DNA from: a virus
Strand: one strand, 5' to 3'
Virus record (IMG/VR): IMGVR_UViG_3300024255_000054
Coordinates: 1-42,423 of that record
DNA: 42,423 nt
Shown: piece after piece, positions 20,764 through 28,716 of the stretch
Layout of the letters: each line of letters starts with the position of its first letter
Numbering within the stretch: position 1 is the first letter of the stretch
Translations under genes and position numbers: made by a program
Notes under the pieces: model-generated
Databases searched by the model: none
What the model was told of the DNA's origin: nothing
Seen by the model: only the letters and a program-made list of their open reading frames with translations

Positions 20764-20792
20764 AGTATAAGACAAGATTGAGTTCTTGTCAA
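20764..20792 (-). promoter_or_regulatory. Early promoter upstream of tRNA-Gly
   Basis: Minus strand: TTGACA (20787-20792), 17 nt, TATACT (20764-20769). It transcribes tRNA-Gly and the following small genes. Confidence 0.8.
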
Positions 20793-20800
20793 GTGAACTA

Positions 20801-20821
20801 AAGGGGTGATCAAATCCCCTT
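20801..20821 (-). terminator. Weak hairpin, possible terminator after tRNA-Arg
   Basis: Minus strand AAGGGG, 9-nt loop, CCCCTT, followed by only a short T run (TTTAG). It sits between tRNA-Arg and the next promoter; termination may be partial. Confidence 0.35.
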
Positions 20822-20871
20822 GTGTAAAGTGGGATCATCATGGGAGTGGCCAACTCATCATGACTACCCAA

Positions 20872-20944
20872 CGCCCCGTGGAGGATTCGCACCCCCGACC
20901 GCAAACTTAGAAGGTTCGTGCTCTGTCTCCTGAGCTAACGGGGC
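20872..20944 (-). tRNA. tRNA-Arg (anticodon UCU)
   Basis: A 73-nt tRNA. Acceptor GCCCCGT/ACGGGGC, discriminator G. D-arm AGCTCAGGAGACAGAGC. Anticodon loop CTTCTAA reads UCU, decoding AGA/AGG. T-arm GGAGG-TTCG-type (GTGCGAATC on the RNA strand). It lies 7 nt beyond the HNH gene stop. Confidence 0.92.
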
Positions 20945-20951
20945 AAACTAA

Positions 20952-21227
20952 TCACAGATTGTGATCATACTCCCAATGACAATTAGGACATAATGCCATT
21001 AAGTTTTCTTTTGAGTTTATAACACTTATTAAAGTGTCTCCCTCAAAGGTTGATACTGCTTTTTTATGAGCAATCTCAACTCGTTTATTATAACCGCATT
21101 CCTGGCAGGTGTCAAGACCCAGATTTTTAGCGGTTGCTCTTGCTCGTGTTCTTACAAGAGCATAAGCAGAAGACCTACATCGTATCGATTTCCTGATCTT
21201 CAGTCCATTCCTCAGGTTCAATAGCAA
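20952..21227 (-). CDS. HNH endonuclease-like protein with unclear start
   Basis: The C-terminal half is a small HNH nuclease: CQECG (Cys41, Cys44), EIAHKK (His54), NLMALCPNCH (Asn75, Cys80, Cys83, His84) and a final His89. Such enzymes cut DNA, often as free-standing homing endonucleases in T4-like phages. No ATG or GTG start fits. The ORF opens at TTG (21227) and overlaps the 104-aa gene by 53 nt. It may use a rare start, depend on frameshifting from the upstream gene, or be an eroded homing gene. A tRNA gene borders it, a common place for such elements. Confidence 0.68.
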   Translation of the reverse strand: MLLNLRNGLKIRKSIRCRSSAYALVRTRARATAKNLGLDTCQECGYNKRVEIAHKKAVSTFEGDTLISVINSKENLMALCPNCHWEYDHNL

Positions 21228-21489
21228 GGTAAGTCAACTCTTCTTGATCTGGGTCAACGTTAATCCATTCATCAAACTCTTCTGAAATCGCCACAGCATC
21301 AAACTGTGCCTCAATGTCTCCATCAGCAAGTAAATGAATACGCTCGATAGACCAATCACGAATTATAGATACAGGTTCAGTCGTCTTTTCCATAATAATC
21401 TTTTCTGAAGTAGGTTCATCCACTATAGGAGCACTTGGTTCTTTAGTCAAGTGCTCCAAAAAGTTTTTAATTAATTTCAAAAAGTTCAT
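21175..21489 (-). CDS. Acidic unknown protein, 104 aa
   Basis: A 104-residue protein: basic N-terminal helix (MNFLKLIKNFLEHLTKE) then a strongly acidic region rich in Glu, Asp and Ile ending EEWTEDQEIDTM. No family recognised. It lies 3 nt downstream of the SegE-like gene, and its 3' end overlaps the HNH ORF. Confidence 0.6.
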   Translation of the reverse strand: MNFLKLIKNFLEHLTKEPSAPIVDEPTSEKIIMEKTTEPVSIIRDWSIERIHLLADGDIEAQFDAVAISEEFDEWINVDPDQEELTYLAIEPEEWTEDQEIDTM

Positions 21490-21492
21490 AAC

Positions 21493-21924
21493 TTAAAAGT
21501 AATCTTTTCTAAAATATCTTGAAAGTATATTTGAGTTATAAAACGCAGGTGTTCCGTCTCCCAATGCTTCAGTTAAAACTCCGTTGATGAACAGTTGTCT
21601 GGTCTCTTCAAAGTTGACTCTGCCTTTTGTCTTATGTAAAGATAAGATAGTTCTGCTAAAATTTTGTCTAGCATAATGTTCCACATCTTCTTTAAGTTCT
21701 GGACAAGACCCATAATACTTTTTCCAGTCTGATTCCTGCTTTACTTTGCGTTTCTTACCTTTTGGAGTTCTGAATGACCAAAAGTATTTCCTTCCTATAT
21801 ATCTACGATTGTTTTTTGTATTTGTAATAAGATAGACAAAACCAAAGTTATCTTCAATATTCTGAGTTAAAAAAGGAGACCCATTAAAATACCAAGGGTT
21901 CTCATAGTCAATATCTATACTCAT
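21493..21924 (-). CDS. SegE-like GIY-YIG endonuclease
   Basis: A 143-residue GIY-YIG-type nuclease. GFVYLITN and RRYIGRKYFWS form the two GIY-YIG motif halves, with basic RTPKGKKRKVKQESDWKKYY following as in the SegE-like family. Cyanophages and other tailed phages carry this form as a putative homing or recombination nuclease. The ATG at 21924 is preferred over an adjacent in-frame TTG. It overlaps the upstream 53-aa gene by 17 nt. Confidence 0.82.
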   Translation of the reverse strand: MSIDIDYENPWYFNGSPFLTQNIEDNFGFVYLITNTKNNRRYIGRKYFWSFRTPKGKKRKVKQESDWKKYYGSCPELKEDVEHYARQNFSRTILSLHKTKGRVNFEETRQLFINGVLTEALGDGTPAFYNSNILSRYFRKDYF

Positions 21925-22069
21925 CAAGTTTATCGATAACCTTATTCAGATATTTATGAACTAAATCTTTATCTCCTTGCCATACACTTGATGGTTCTTT
22001 ATCAACTTCGTACTTTAATTTCAATACACGAACCTTAAATTCGTCTTTATTCAGTTGATTTTTAGGCAT
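21908..22069 (-). CDS. Small basic protein, 53 aa
   Basis: A 53-residue charged helical protein starting MPKNQLNKDEFKVRVLKLKY. It begins directly after a strong terminator and overlaps the SegE-like gene by 17 nt. Family unknown. Confidence 0.55.
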   Translation of the reverse strand: MPKNQLNKDEFKVRVLKLKYEVDKEPSSVWQGDKDLVHKYLNKVIDKLDEYRY

Positions 22070-22096
22070 AAAAAAGAGAGGTTAAGTAACCTCTCT
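22070..22096 (-). terminator. Intrinsic terminator of the nrd operon
   Basis: Minus strand AGAGAGGTTA, 2-nt loop, TAACCTCTCT (22075-22096), then TTTTT. The stop codon of the 57-aa gene lies inside the hairpin. Confidence 0.85.
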
Positions 22097-22255
22097 ATCT
22101 ATGTTAGTTTCAGTGGAAATTCCTATCCATGACTCCAGATAGTCAAGGTTTCCAAACATATAATCATCATACTCTGCTGCTCGTCTATAAGCATTCAAAC
22201 ATTTTTCTGTTATACTATCAAAGTTGGAATCCTGAGAATGTGTTTCCTTTGACAT
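22082..22255 (-). CDS. Unknown protein, 57 aa, after nrdB
   Basis: A 57-residue acidic helical protein starting MSKETHSQDSNFDSITEKCL. It overlaps nrdB by 38 nt, has AGGAGG 11 nt before the ATG, and ends inside the terminator stem. A conserved end-of-operon gene is likely; function unknown. Confidence 0.6.
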   Translation of the reverse strand: MSKETHSQDSNFDSITEKCLNAYRRAAEYDDYMFGNLDYLESWIGISTETNIDREVT

Positions 22256-23399
22256 CTTGTCTTATACCTCCTACTACATAAGATTCCACTTCTGTCTCTT
22301 GAGGAGCAACTTGAAGTCCCTTAGAAGAGATCCAGTGTTGTGTCCAGGGAAGTGGATTGTTCTTTGCTGCAATGTCATAAACAGGTTTAAGTCCGATTGC
22401 CTTCATTCTACGGTTTGCAATCCATTCGACATACTGCTGTAACAGTTTGTCATTTAGACCAATCATAGAACCATCTTTAAATAGATAGTCTGCCCAACGC
22501 TTCTCTTCATTTACAGCACGATCAAACATCTTATAAGTCCACTCTTCTTCTTCTTTCATAATCTGCTTCATCTCAGGATCATCACCTGCTTTCCACTTAT
22601 TCAGGATGTTCTGAGTAATTGCAAGATGCTGATTTTCATCTCGTGCGATGAGAGAGATAATTTTAGCGGATCCTTCCATAAGTTTGAGTTCTCCAAATGC
22701 AAACGAGCAAGCAAAGGAGACATAGAACCTAATGCCTTCAAGAATGTTGACATTTGCAATTGCTCTGTAGAGTTTTCTCTTGACATCTTTACTTTCCCAG
22801 TGTGATGATGGTGAATCTCTAAAGTCTTTTTGCCACATGCTTCCAGTGCCCCATTGTTGAGCACTGTTGATAAAGTCATCATACGCCTCTGTAACGGTGC
22901 TAGCACGTTCTAGAATACGTTCATCAGTGACGATTTGATCAAAGACATCAGAAGGATCTGAATAGATGTTCTTGATGATGTAAGTGTAAGAACGACTGTG
23001 AATCATTTCCATGAATCCCCAGACTTCCATACATGCTTCTAGTTCGGGTAGACTGCAATAAGGTATAAAAGCCATCCCAGGACCACGCCCTTGTATGGAG
23101 TCAAGCATAATCTGATACTTGAGGTTACTTGTATAGATATGCTTTTGTTCTGGACGAAGTGTTTGATAATCCCCACGGTCTTTCTGTAGTGAAACTTCTT
23201 CTGGTCTCCAAAAATATCCAAGTTGTTGAGTTGTTAGTTTATCAAAAATTGGATACTTATAGGAATCGTACCTTTGGACTCCCAAAGGTTTACCAAAGAA
23301 CATTGGTTGTTTTTTAGTGTTCACTTGTTCCGTATTAAATACGGTCATTCCTGTTATATCATGTTTTTGATCTTTGTTCATTAAAAAATCGTATTGCAT
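22218..23399 (-). CDS. nrdB: Ribonucleotide reductase class I, beta subunit
   Basis: A 393-residue NrdB. The iron ligands and radical tyrosine are in place: Asp100 (LDSIQG), Glu131-x-x-His134 and Tyr138 in EMIHSRSYTYI, then FGELKLMEG and ARDENQHL with the remaining Glu and Glu-x-x-His. It makes the tyrosyl radical that NrdA uses to reduce ribonucleoside diphosphates to deoxy forms, feeding phage DNA synthesis. Encoded 35 nt downstream of nrdA. Confidence 0.96.
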   Translation of the reverse strand: MQYDFLMNKDQKHDITGMTVFNTEQVNTKKQPMFFGKPLGVQRYDSYKYPIFDKLTTQQLGYFWRPEEVSLQKDRGDYQTLRPEQKHIYTSNLKYQIMLDSIQGRGPGMAFIPYCSLPELEACMEVWGFMEMIHSRSYTYIIKNIYSDPSDVFDQIVTDERILERASTVTEAYDDFINSAQQWGTGSMWQKDFRDSPSSHWESKDVKRKLYRAIANVNILEGIRFYVSFACSFAFGELKLMEGSAKIISLIARDENQHLAITQNILNKWKAGDDPEMKQIMKEEEEWTYKMFDRAVNEEKRWADYLFKDGSMIGLNDKLLQQYVEWIANRRMKAIGLKPVYDIAAKNNPLPWTQHWISSKGLQVAPQETEVESYVVGGIRQDVKGNTFSGFQL

Positions 23400-23434
23400 T
23401 CGTTATCTCTATTAATTCTTGTATGTATTATAAC

Positions 23435-25732
23435 TTAAATTTTACAGGATTCACAGTCTTCATCATCAGAATTATCAATATCATTTAGGAGATTTTGGAG
23501 TTCTGATTTCTCATCAATGACTTCATCATTCTTTTGATCGTAAGTATTCTGATAGTAAGAAGTCTTCCATCCATACTTGTAAGTAGTAAGGAAGTCTTGT
23601 GCCATCACAGAAACAGGAACTTCATTATCGGGATAGTTTTCTGGATTATAACTCCAATTGCCACTGATTGCCTGGTCAAAGAATTTTTGAATTACAGCAA
23701 TCACATTGATATATCCATGATTAGATTTCATCTCCCAAAGTAAAGTGTAGTTATTCTTCAAGGTATTGTACTGTGGAACAATCTGCTTAAGAGGTCCTTT
23801 CTTCGATTTTTTAATGGACAAGTAGTCTCTAGGTGGTTCGATTCCGTTTGTTGCATTTGACACAACGGAACTACTCTCTGATGGCATCTGTGCGGACAAT
23901 GTTGAGTGCCTAAGACCATGTTCCAAGATAGATGCTCTAAGACTTTCCCAATCATGTGCCAATTCAGTCGAAGTAATTTCGTCTACATCCTTCTTGTATG
24001 TATCAATGGGAAGAATACCATCAGAATACTTTGTGCGCCCAAAGTTTTTACAATACCCTTTCTCCTTTGCGAGATTGTTTGATGCTTTCAGGAGATAGTA
24101 TTGGAAGGATTCGGAAAGACCATGAGCAGCGTCCCATGCCTCCTGTGAATCGTAGTTAAACCCTAGTTTCGCCAAATAGTGGGCGAGACCAATAAAACCT
24201 ATTCCAAGCGACCTACGTGCCTTTGTAGCGCGTTCTGCTGCTAGTACAGGATACTCTTGATAGTCAATCAATTCCTCTAAAGAACGGACAGAAAGATCGC
24301 AAAGTTCTTCTAGTTCTTCATCAGATTTGATCTTTCCTACATTTACAGCAGATAGAATGCAGAGTGCAATCTCACCAAACTCATCGTCAATGTGATTGAT
24401 AGGATCTGTTGGAAGTGTAATTTCTTGGCAAAGATTACTCATACTAACTTTATCTTTAAAAGAAGAATGAGTGTTGCAATGATCAATATTCATCAAATAA
24501 ATTCGACCTGTCTCTGCCCTCTCCTTAAGGATGTTGAGAATTAGTTCCTGTGCCCCGATAGTCTTTCTTGGAGTAAACTTATCTGATTCATAACGCTCAT
24601 AGAGATCGTCAAAGTGAGGAAGCCCAAAAGCATCATACAGACCTGGTACGTCATGCGGTGAGAAGAGGCTAATCTCTCCATTCTTAATGAAACGTTCGTA
24701 GAAAAGTTTTGAAATTTGGATTGAGTAGTCAAGTTTCCTCACTCGATTGTCTTCTGTACCCTTATTATTCTTAAGAACAATAATGTCTTCTATTTCTTGG
24801 TGCCAGATTGGGAAGTGTACAGTCGCGCTTCCACCCCTAATGCCGTTCTGTGTACAGCATCTGACAGTCGATTCAAACTTTTTAAGGAAAGGGACAACAC
24901 CTGTATGTTGAACTTCTCCGCCTCGGATCTTACTGTTGATGCCACGGATTCTGCCTGCGTTGATACCGATTCCCGCCCTTTGTGCAACGTATTTGCCGAT
25001 AGCCATATCAGAACTAAAGATGCTATCGAGGGTGTCATCAACATCAACAAGAACACAGCTAGCAAATTGTCGAAGTGGAGTTCGCACCCCTGCCATGATA
25101 GGTGTGGGAATGTTGATTTTGTGTTTTGAGATTGAGTCATAGTATCTCCTGACGTATGACATTTTGGTTTCTTTAGGATACTCTGCAAAGATAGTCAGAG
25201 CAATCATCATGTACATAAATTGCGGAGTTTCGTAAACTCCACCGCCACTTCTGTCTTGCACAAGATACTTGTCAACGACCTGACGTAAACCTGCATAAGT
25301 GAATAACAAGTCACGATCATGATCGATGTAACTATTAGCCCGTGCAATCTCTTCTTTAGAATACTTGGAAAAGATTTCACTATCATAAACTTTAGAATTC
25401 ACACAATTAATTATGTGACTTTCAAGGTCTGGAAATTCTTTATGTCCACCATAGAGTTGTTTACGAACTGCAAAGAGGAGCAGACGTGCAGCAACATACT
25501 GATAATTAGGATGATCCAGATCAATTAGATCACTTGCACTACGAATGAGAATCTCTTGGATTTCTGCTGTTGTAATGCCATCATAAAATTGAATACCAGA
25601 CTTCATCTCAACTTGACTCGCAGAGACCCCTGCAAGACCATTACATGCCTCCTCAACCATCAAATGCATCTTATCTAGATCAAGAGATTCAATCGATCCA
25701 TTTCTCTTGACTACCTTTGTACCATTGCTCAT
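23435..25732 (-). CDS. nrdA: Ribonucleotide reductase class I, alpha subunit
   Basis: A 765-residue NrdA, full length. An ATP-cone (residues about 6-95, VVKRNGSIESLDLDK start) suggests allosteric activity control. Active-site cysteines appear in FASCVLVD, NLCQEI and IALCILSA, and the C-terminal electron-transfer pair is in DCESCKI. With NrdB it reduces NDPs to dNDPs. It overlaps the primase gene by 4 nt. Confidence 0.96.
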   Translation of the reverse strand: MSNGTKVVKRNGSIESLDLDKMHLMVEEACNGLAGVSASQVEMKSGIQFYDGITTAEIQEILIRSASDLIDLDHPNYQYVAARLLLFAVRKQLYGGHKEFPDLESHIINCVNSKVYDSEIFSKYSKEEIARANSYIDHDRDLLFTYAGLRQVVDKYLVQDRSGGGVYETPQFMYMMIALTIFAEYPKETKMSYVRRYYDSISKHKINIPTPIMAGVRTPLRQFASCVLVDVDDTLDSIFSSDMAIGKYVAQRAGIGINAGRIRGINSKIRGGEVQHTGVVPFLKKFESTVRCCTQNGIRGGSATVHFPIWHQEIEDIIVLKNNKGTEDNRVRKLDYSIQISKLFYERFIKNGEISLFSPHDVPGLYDAFGLPHFDDLYERYESDKFTPRKTIGAQELILNILKERAETGRIYLMNIDHCNTHSSFKDKVSMSNLCQEITLPTDPINHIDDEFGEIALCILSAVNVGKIKSDEELEELCDLSVRSLEELIDYQEYPVLAAERATKARRSLGIGFIGLAHYLAKLGFNYDSQEAWDAAHGLSESFQYYLLKASNNLAKEKGYCKNFGRTKYSDGILPIDTYKKDVDEITSTELAHDWESLRASILEHGLRHSTLSAQMPSESSSVVSNATNGIEPPRDYLSIKKSKKGPLKQIVPQYNTLKNNYTLLWEMKSNHGYINVIAVIQKFFDQAISGNWSYNPENYPDNEVPVSVMAQDFLTTYKYGWKTSYYQNTYDQKNDEVIDEKSELQNLLNDIDNSDDEDCESCKI

Positions 25733-26694
25733 ATTTTCTTCCAGATGTTAAATTTAAGTTTTGCCTCTAAACCAGAGTAAGTATTTAATTCTATCACAGA
25801 TTGAACATCTAGTCCAGATAATACCATGTCATTAATGTCTTTATCATTTATGTTAGATGGCCAGATTACTACCTTATCTCCACGTTGGGTGACTGCATCA
25901 ATCTTTGCAACGATTTCTTTGTTTCTTGGTTCGTTGTCGTAGACGTATACGAATTGATAATCCATAGTGCTGAGGTTAGCATCACTACCACACATAGCAA
26001 TAGCATTTGTAACGAAATGACTGTCGAAGGGTCCTTCTGTGACATAGACTGGTTTTGTTTTGTTAATTTCATCAAGTCCATAAATCTTAGGAACATCTTC
26101 TTCCAACATGATAGTAATGTATTTAACCTTACTATAACCAAGTGATCTTCCCTGAACTCCAATAAGTCTTTTATTATAGAAAATTGGAATGACTATTCTA
26201 GGTTCATCATAATAAGTATTATCAAAAGTCTTCTTTAGACTATTGACCCACTTCTTAAAAGTGGGGGTGTAATAAAATTTATGCGGATTTAATTTTCTAC
26301 CTTCCAGATACTTTTTTGCATCTTCATTCTCCGATGCCCTTGGAAGATTTATCTTTGTATTGAATGTAGTTTTCTTAAACTCAAACTTTGGTTCTTCAAC
26401 TACAATTTTTTTACCTGTCTTACCTTCTTTAAATTTTTCAAAAATGTATTCTTTATGAAGACCAACATCCATCTTCTTAAGAAAATTATTAAAAGAGATG
26501 TTAATTCCGCAGTTGTGACACTTAAAGTTAGTATTATTTTTTACTTGATAAAGATAACCTCTTGTTCTATTCTTATTTTTTTGAGAGTCCCCACAAATAG
26601 GGCACCTAAAATTATAAAGATTATTCTTTACCTTTTTAAATTTAAGAAGTCTTGGGGACAAAATACCAATGTATTTGGTATCAACAAAATCCAT
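25729..26694 (-). CDS. 61: DNA primase (T4 gp61-like)
   Basis: A 321-residue primase. An N-terminal zinc-binding domain has CPICG (Cys31, Cys34) and CHNCG (Cys59, Cys62). A TOPRIM-like core has VYVTEGPFDSHFVTNAIAMC with the catalytic Glu and a later VYDNEPRN acidic motif. It makes RNA primers for lagging-strand synthesis together with the gp41 helicase (33779-35152). Confidence 0.9.
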   Translation of the reverse strand: MDFVDTKYIGILSPRLLKFKKVKNNLYNFRCPICGDSQKNKNRTRGYLYQVKNNTNFKCHNCGINISFNNFLKKMDVGLHKEYIFEKFKEGKTGKKIVVEEPKFEFKKTTFNTKINLPRASENEDAKKYLEGRKLNPHKFYYTPTFKKWVNSLKKTFDNTYYDEPRIVIPIFYNKRLIGVQGRSLGYSKVKYITIMLEEDVPKIYGLDEINKTKPVYVTEGPFDSHFVTNAIAMCGSDANLSTMDYQFVYVYDNEPRNKEIVAKIDAVTQRGDKVVIWPSNINDKDINDMVLSGLDVQSVIELNTYSGLEAKLKFNIWKKI

Positions 26695-26709
26695 AATTTA
26701 GTAAAGAGT

Positions 26710-27135
26710 TTATTTTATTTGCTCTATTATTGTATCAGCAGATGCCACAGAAGTCAATAGTTTGGAAGAAATTCCGCTTGTAACAGCACCTATAATAAGA
26801 CTGGCAACAATAATAACCCCACCTATCTGCCACCTAAACTTAGAAAGTTCTTGTATCTTTTCTTCTATCTTATTAATTCTTTCTTTTACTTCCTTATGGT
26901 CTCTCTTATTTTCTTCTTTTACTTCATCAAGCATCTTTAATAATAAAGCATCAGTCTTTTCAGACTCTTCTAATTTATTTTCATGCCTCTCAAGTATTAC
27001 AGAAATCTTATTACTATTTTCTGAAATTGATGTTACAGCACGTTCTAATTTGTCCAACATTTCTTTAGACAAATTTTCATACATTTCAAATTTTGATTCT
27101 AAAACAGCAATATTTTTACCAAACCCGAAAGACAT
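26710..27135 (-). CDS. Coiled-coil protein with C-terminal membrane anchor, 141 aa
   Basis: A 141-residue protein: a long Glu/Lys-rich coiled coil (residues 5-100) then a hydrophobic span (WQIGGVIIVASLIIGAVTSG) and a short tail. The layout resembles XhlA-type or small holin-accessory proteins, but no sequence match is claimed. A late or lysis-linked membrane role is possible. It lies 15 nt upstream of the primase gene. Confidence 0.6.
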   Translation of the reverse strand: MSFGFGKNIAVLESKFEMYENLSKEMLDKLERAVTSISENSNKISVILERHENKLEESEKTDALLLKMLDEVKEENKRDHKEVKERINKIEEKIQELSKFRWQIGGVIIVASLIIGAVTSGISSKLLTSVASADTIIEQIK

Positions 27136-27144
27136 TCCTATACC

Positions 27145-27252
27145 TTATAACTTTTGATTGCAATAGTATGTAATCATTCCTGTCCATTTCACTACAGAGT
27201 TTGATAACTTAAGGAAATTATAAAGGTAAGGACTTCTTTTAATCTTATTCAT
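27145..27252 (-). CDS. Possible 35-aa basic peptide
   Basis: An ORF reads MNKIKRSPYLYNFLKLSNSV and ends CNQKL. It fills an otherwise empty 140-nt gap. No Shine-Dalgarno is seen and a short hairpin (TGGCA/TGCCA) lies just upstream. Evidence for translation is weak. Confidence 0.3.
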   Translation of the reverse strand: MNKIKRSPYLYNFLKLSNSVVKWTGMITYYCNQKL

Positions 27253-27275
27253 TTGGCAATAGTGCCATTTAATTA

Positions 27276-27467
27276 TTATTTATTTTTTAAATAATCTAAC
27301 CACTTCTTGCGAGAACCTCTTCCACCTTTTGCATATTTCTTCATAGGTTTATCATAACCAGCAACAGGTCCTTCTGAATCAGATGATGAAGTAAATCCAC
27401 TAGTACCAACTGCCATCATTTCTCTGAGATTTCTGAAATGATCAATTACTCTATCTATTTTACTCAT
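27276..27467 (-). CDS. Small basic phage protein, 63 aa
   Basis: A 63-residue protein with a Gly/Ser/Pro-rich centre (SDSEGPVAGYDKPMKKYAKG) and a basic end (RGSRKKWLDYLKNK). Similar segments occur in cyanophage particle proteins, so a structural role is plausible. Overlaps the upstream gene by 8 nt. Confidence 0.6.
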   Translation of the reverse strand: MSKIDRVIDHFRNLREMMAVGTSGFTSSSDSEGPVAGYDKPMKKYAKGGRGSRKKWLDYLKNK

Positions 27468-27843
27468 TTTGAAAAATTAAATTTAATTGTTTTAAGCAAT
27501 TTAAATCAACTGGTATGTCGTGTATGTCTGTCTTTGGATAATCAGGAATCTTATTTAAGAATATCATGAATGTCTTTAACTGCGACCACATCTCAGACTC
27601 AATTTTAAAAAACAACATTGGTGTTGTAGCTTCTCCAAAAACATTATATAAAATAGTAAAATGATTTATTAACAGGTGAGTACGAATCTCACCTGTTTTT
27701 TTATATCTCTTCAACAATCTTTTGACATATTTAAAGTGATTTAAATCACGATTAAAATCATCTTTGGTTACTGCCTGAGGATTTTCATAGTTCTTAATCG
27801 CAAATAAAAGGAAGTTATCCTCATTCAGTTGATCAAATTTCAT
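27460..27843 (-). CDS. Unknown helical protein, 127 aa
   Basis: A 127-residue, mostly helical protein (MKFDQLNEDNFLLFAIKNYE start). A basic segment (FKYVKRLLKRYKKTGEIRTH) is followed by hydrophobic helices. No family identified. It sits among late, probably virion-related genes. Confidence 0.65.
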   Translation of the reverse strand: MKFDQLNEDNFLLFAIKNYENPQAVTKDDFNRDLNHFKYVKRLLKRYKKTGEIRTHLLINHFTILYNVFGEATTPMLFFKIESEMWSQLKTFMIFLNKIPDYPKTDIHDIPVDLNCLKQLNLIFQNE

Positions 27844-27860
27844 ACTACATTAACTTTACA

Positions 27861-28409
27861 TTAGTTTCCAGGGAAATATCCATCGTCAGCATTGTTATCG
27901 GCAGTAGTAAGAATTCCACTAGCGACTAACACTTCATGCTTAACTCTCAACTCACCATGCATGTCAATGTAGGTTGTAACTCCAACCCATCCACTATGAC
28001 CAACGGCATAAGCAGTAGTTGATGCTGCACCAACTTCAATCTCATCAACACCATAAACAGCAGTTGTTACAGGACTTGTTGAGTAACCAACTGTTTTTTC
28101 TTCAGGTGCTCTATAAGTACTATCAAGAATTGTATAACTTGGTTCTTGCGAAATAAAGTATGCAGTTCCTGCAGGAATTGTAGTAGTAGTAAATCCAGCA
28201 GTAGAAGCAAGGGTTAATGCTGTACTTCCTACACCAACAATCGCCGCATAACCATAAGTTGCACCAGCACCTACGGTAATAACATCACCTTCACCAACTG
28301 CATCAGTGAAAGTAACTACACCAACTGGACCAAAAGCAGTCTTAGTTGCAAAATCAACTTCGATTGTACCAGCATCATATACTAAATCGGTATTTCCCCA
28401 GAGTGCCAT
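27861..28409 (-). CDS. Probable virion structural protein, beta-rich, 182 aa
   Basis: A 182-residue Gly/Ala/Thr/Val-rich protein with strong beta-strand periodicity and almost no charged clusters, the composition of a phage tail, fibre or head-decoration protein. It starts MALWGNTDLVYDAGTIEVDF. A late TATAAATA lies 31 nt upstream (28440-28447), which supports late structural expression. Exact role unknown. Confidence 0.68.
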   Translation of the reverse strand: MALWGNTDLVYDAGTIEVDFATKTAFGPVGVVTFTDAVGEGDVITVGAGATYGYAAIVGVGSTALTLASTAGFTTTTIPAGTAYFISQEPSYTILDSTYRAPEEKTVGYSTSPVTTAVYGVDEIEVGAASTTAYAVGHSGWVGVTTYIDMHGELRVKHEVLVASGILTTADNNADDGYFPGN

Positions 28410-28439
28410 TCTTTTACCCTTAAAAGTTTTACTAAAAAA

Positions 28440-28447
28440 TATTTATA
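28440..28447 (-). promoter_or_regulatory. Late promoter element
   Basis: TATAAATA on the minus strand, directly after the terminator T-run and 31 nt upstream of the 182-aa gene. Confidence 0.75.
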
Positions 28448-28469
28448 AAAAAAGGAGAGTAACTCTCCT
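28447..28469 (-). terminator. Intrinsic terminator after the 65-aa gene
   Basis: Minus strand AGGAGAG, 3-nt loop, CTCTCCT (28453-28469), then TTTTTTT running into the late promoter. Confidence 0.85.
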
Positions 28470-28497
28470 TTCGGTTGTATTTTATTTATGCAATTTA

Positions 28498-28695
28498 CTA
28501 TGTCGATGATTTTGATTCTTGGAAAAGAAGATTTTCAATAACATCCACAGCACCATCATCAAGTTTATTATCAGTGGATGAAGCAAGATTGCGAAGAATT
28601 GAAATTAGATAACGACGAACTTCTTCTTTCTCAAGAAGATTTCCAATCGTTTTCTTTGCGAGAGGGAGAAATAGTGCCCACATAATTTTTACCAA
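28498..28695 (-). CDS. Small helical protein, 65 aa
   Basis: A 65-residue protein: a mildly hydrophobic N-terminus (MWALFLPLAKKTIGNLL) and a helical acidic C-terminus. Start at Met1 (28695) or Met5 (28683). No family recognised. It lies between structural genes and ends before a terminator. Confidence 0.55.
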   Translation of the reverse strand: MVKIMWALFLPLAKKTIGNLLEKEEVRRYLISILRNLASSTDNKLDDGAVDVIENLLFQESKSST

Positions 28696-28716
28696 AGTCT
28701 ACATTCTATATAGCAA

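Noticed and set aside
20413-20904. 163-aa minus-strand ORF
   Set aside because: Its N-terminal part reads through tRNA-Gly and a promoter. Only the last 69 codons (from 20622) look coding.
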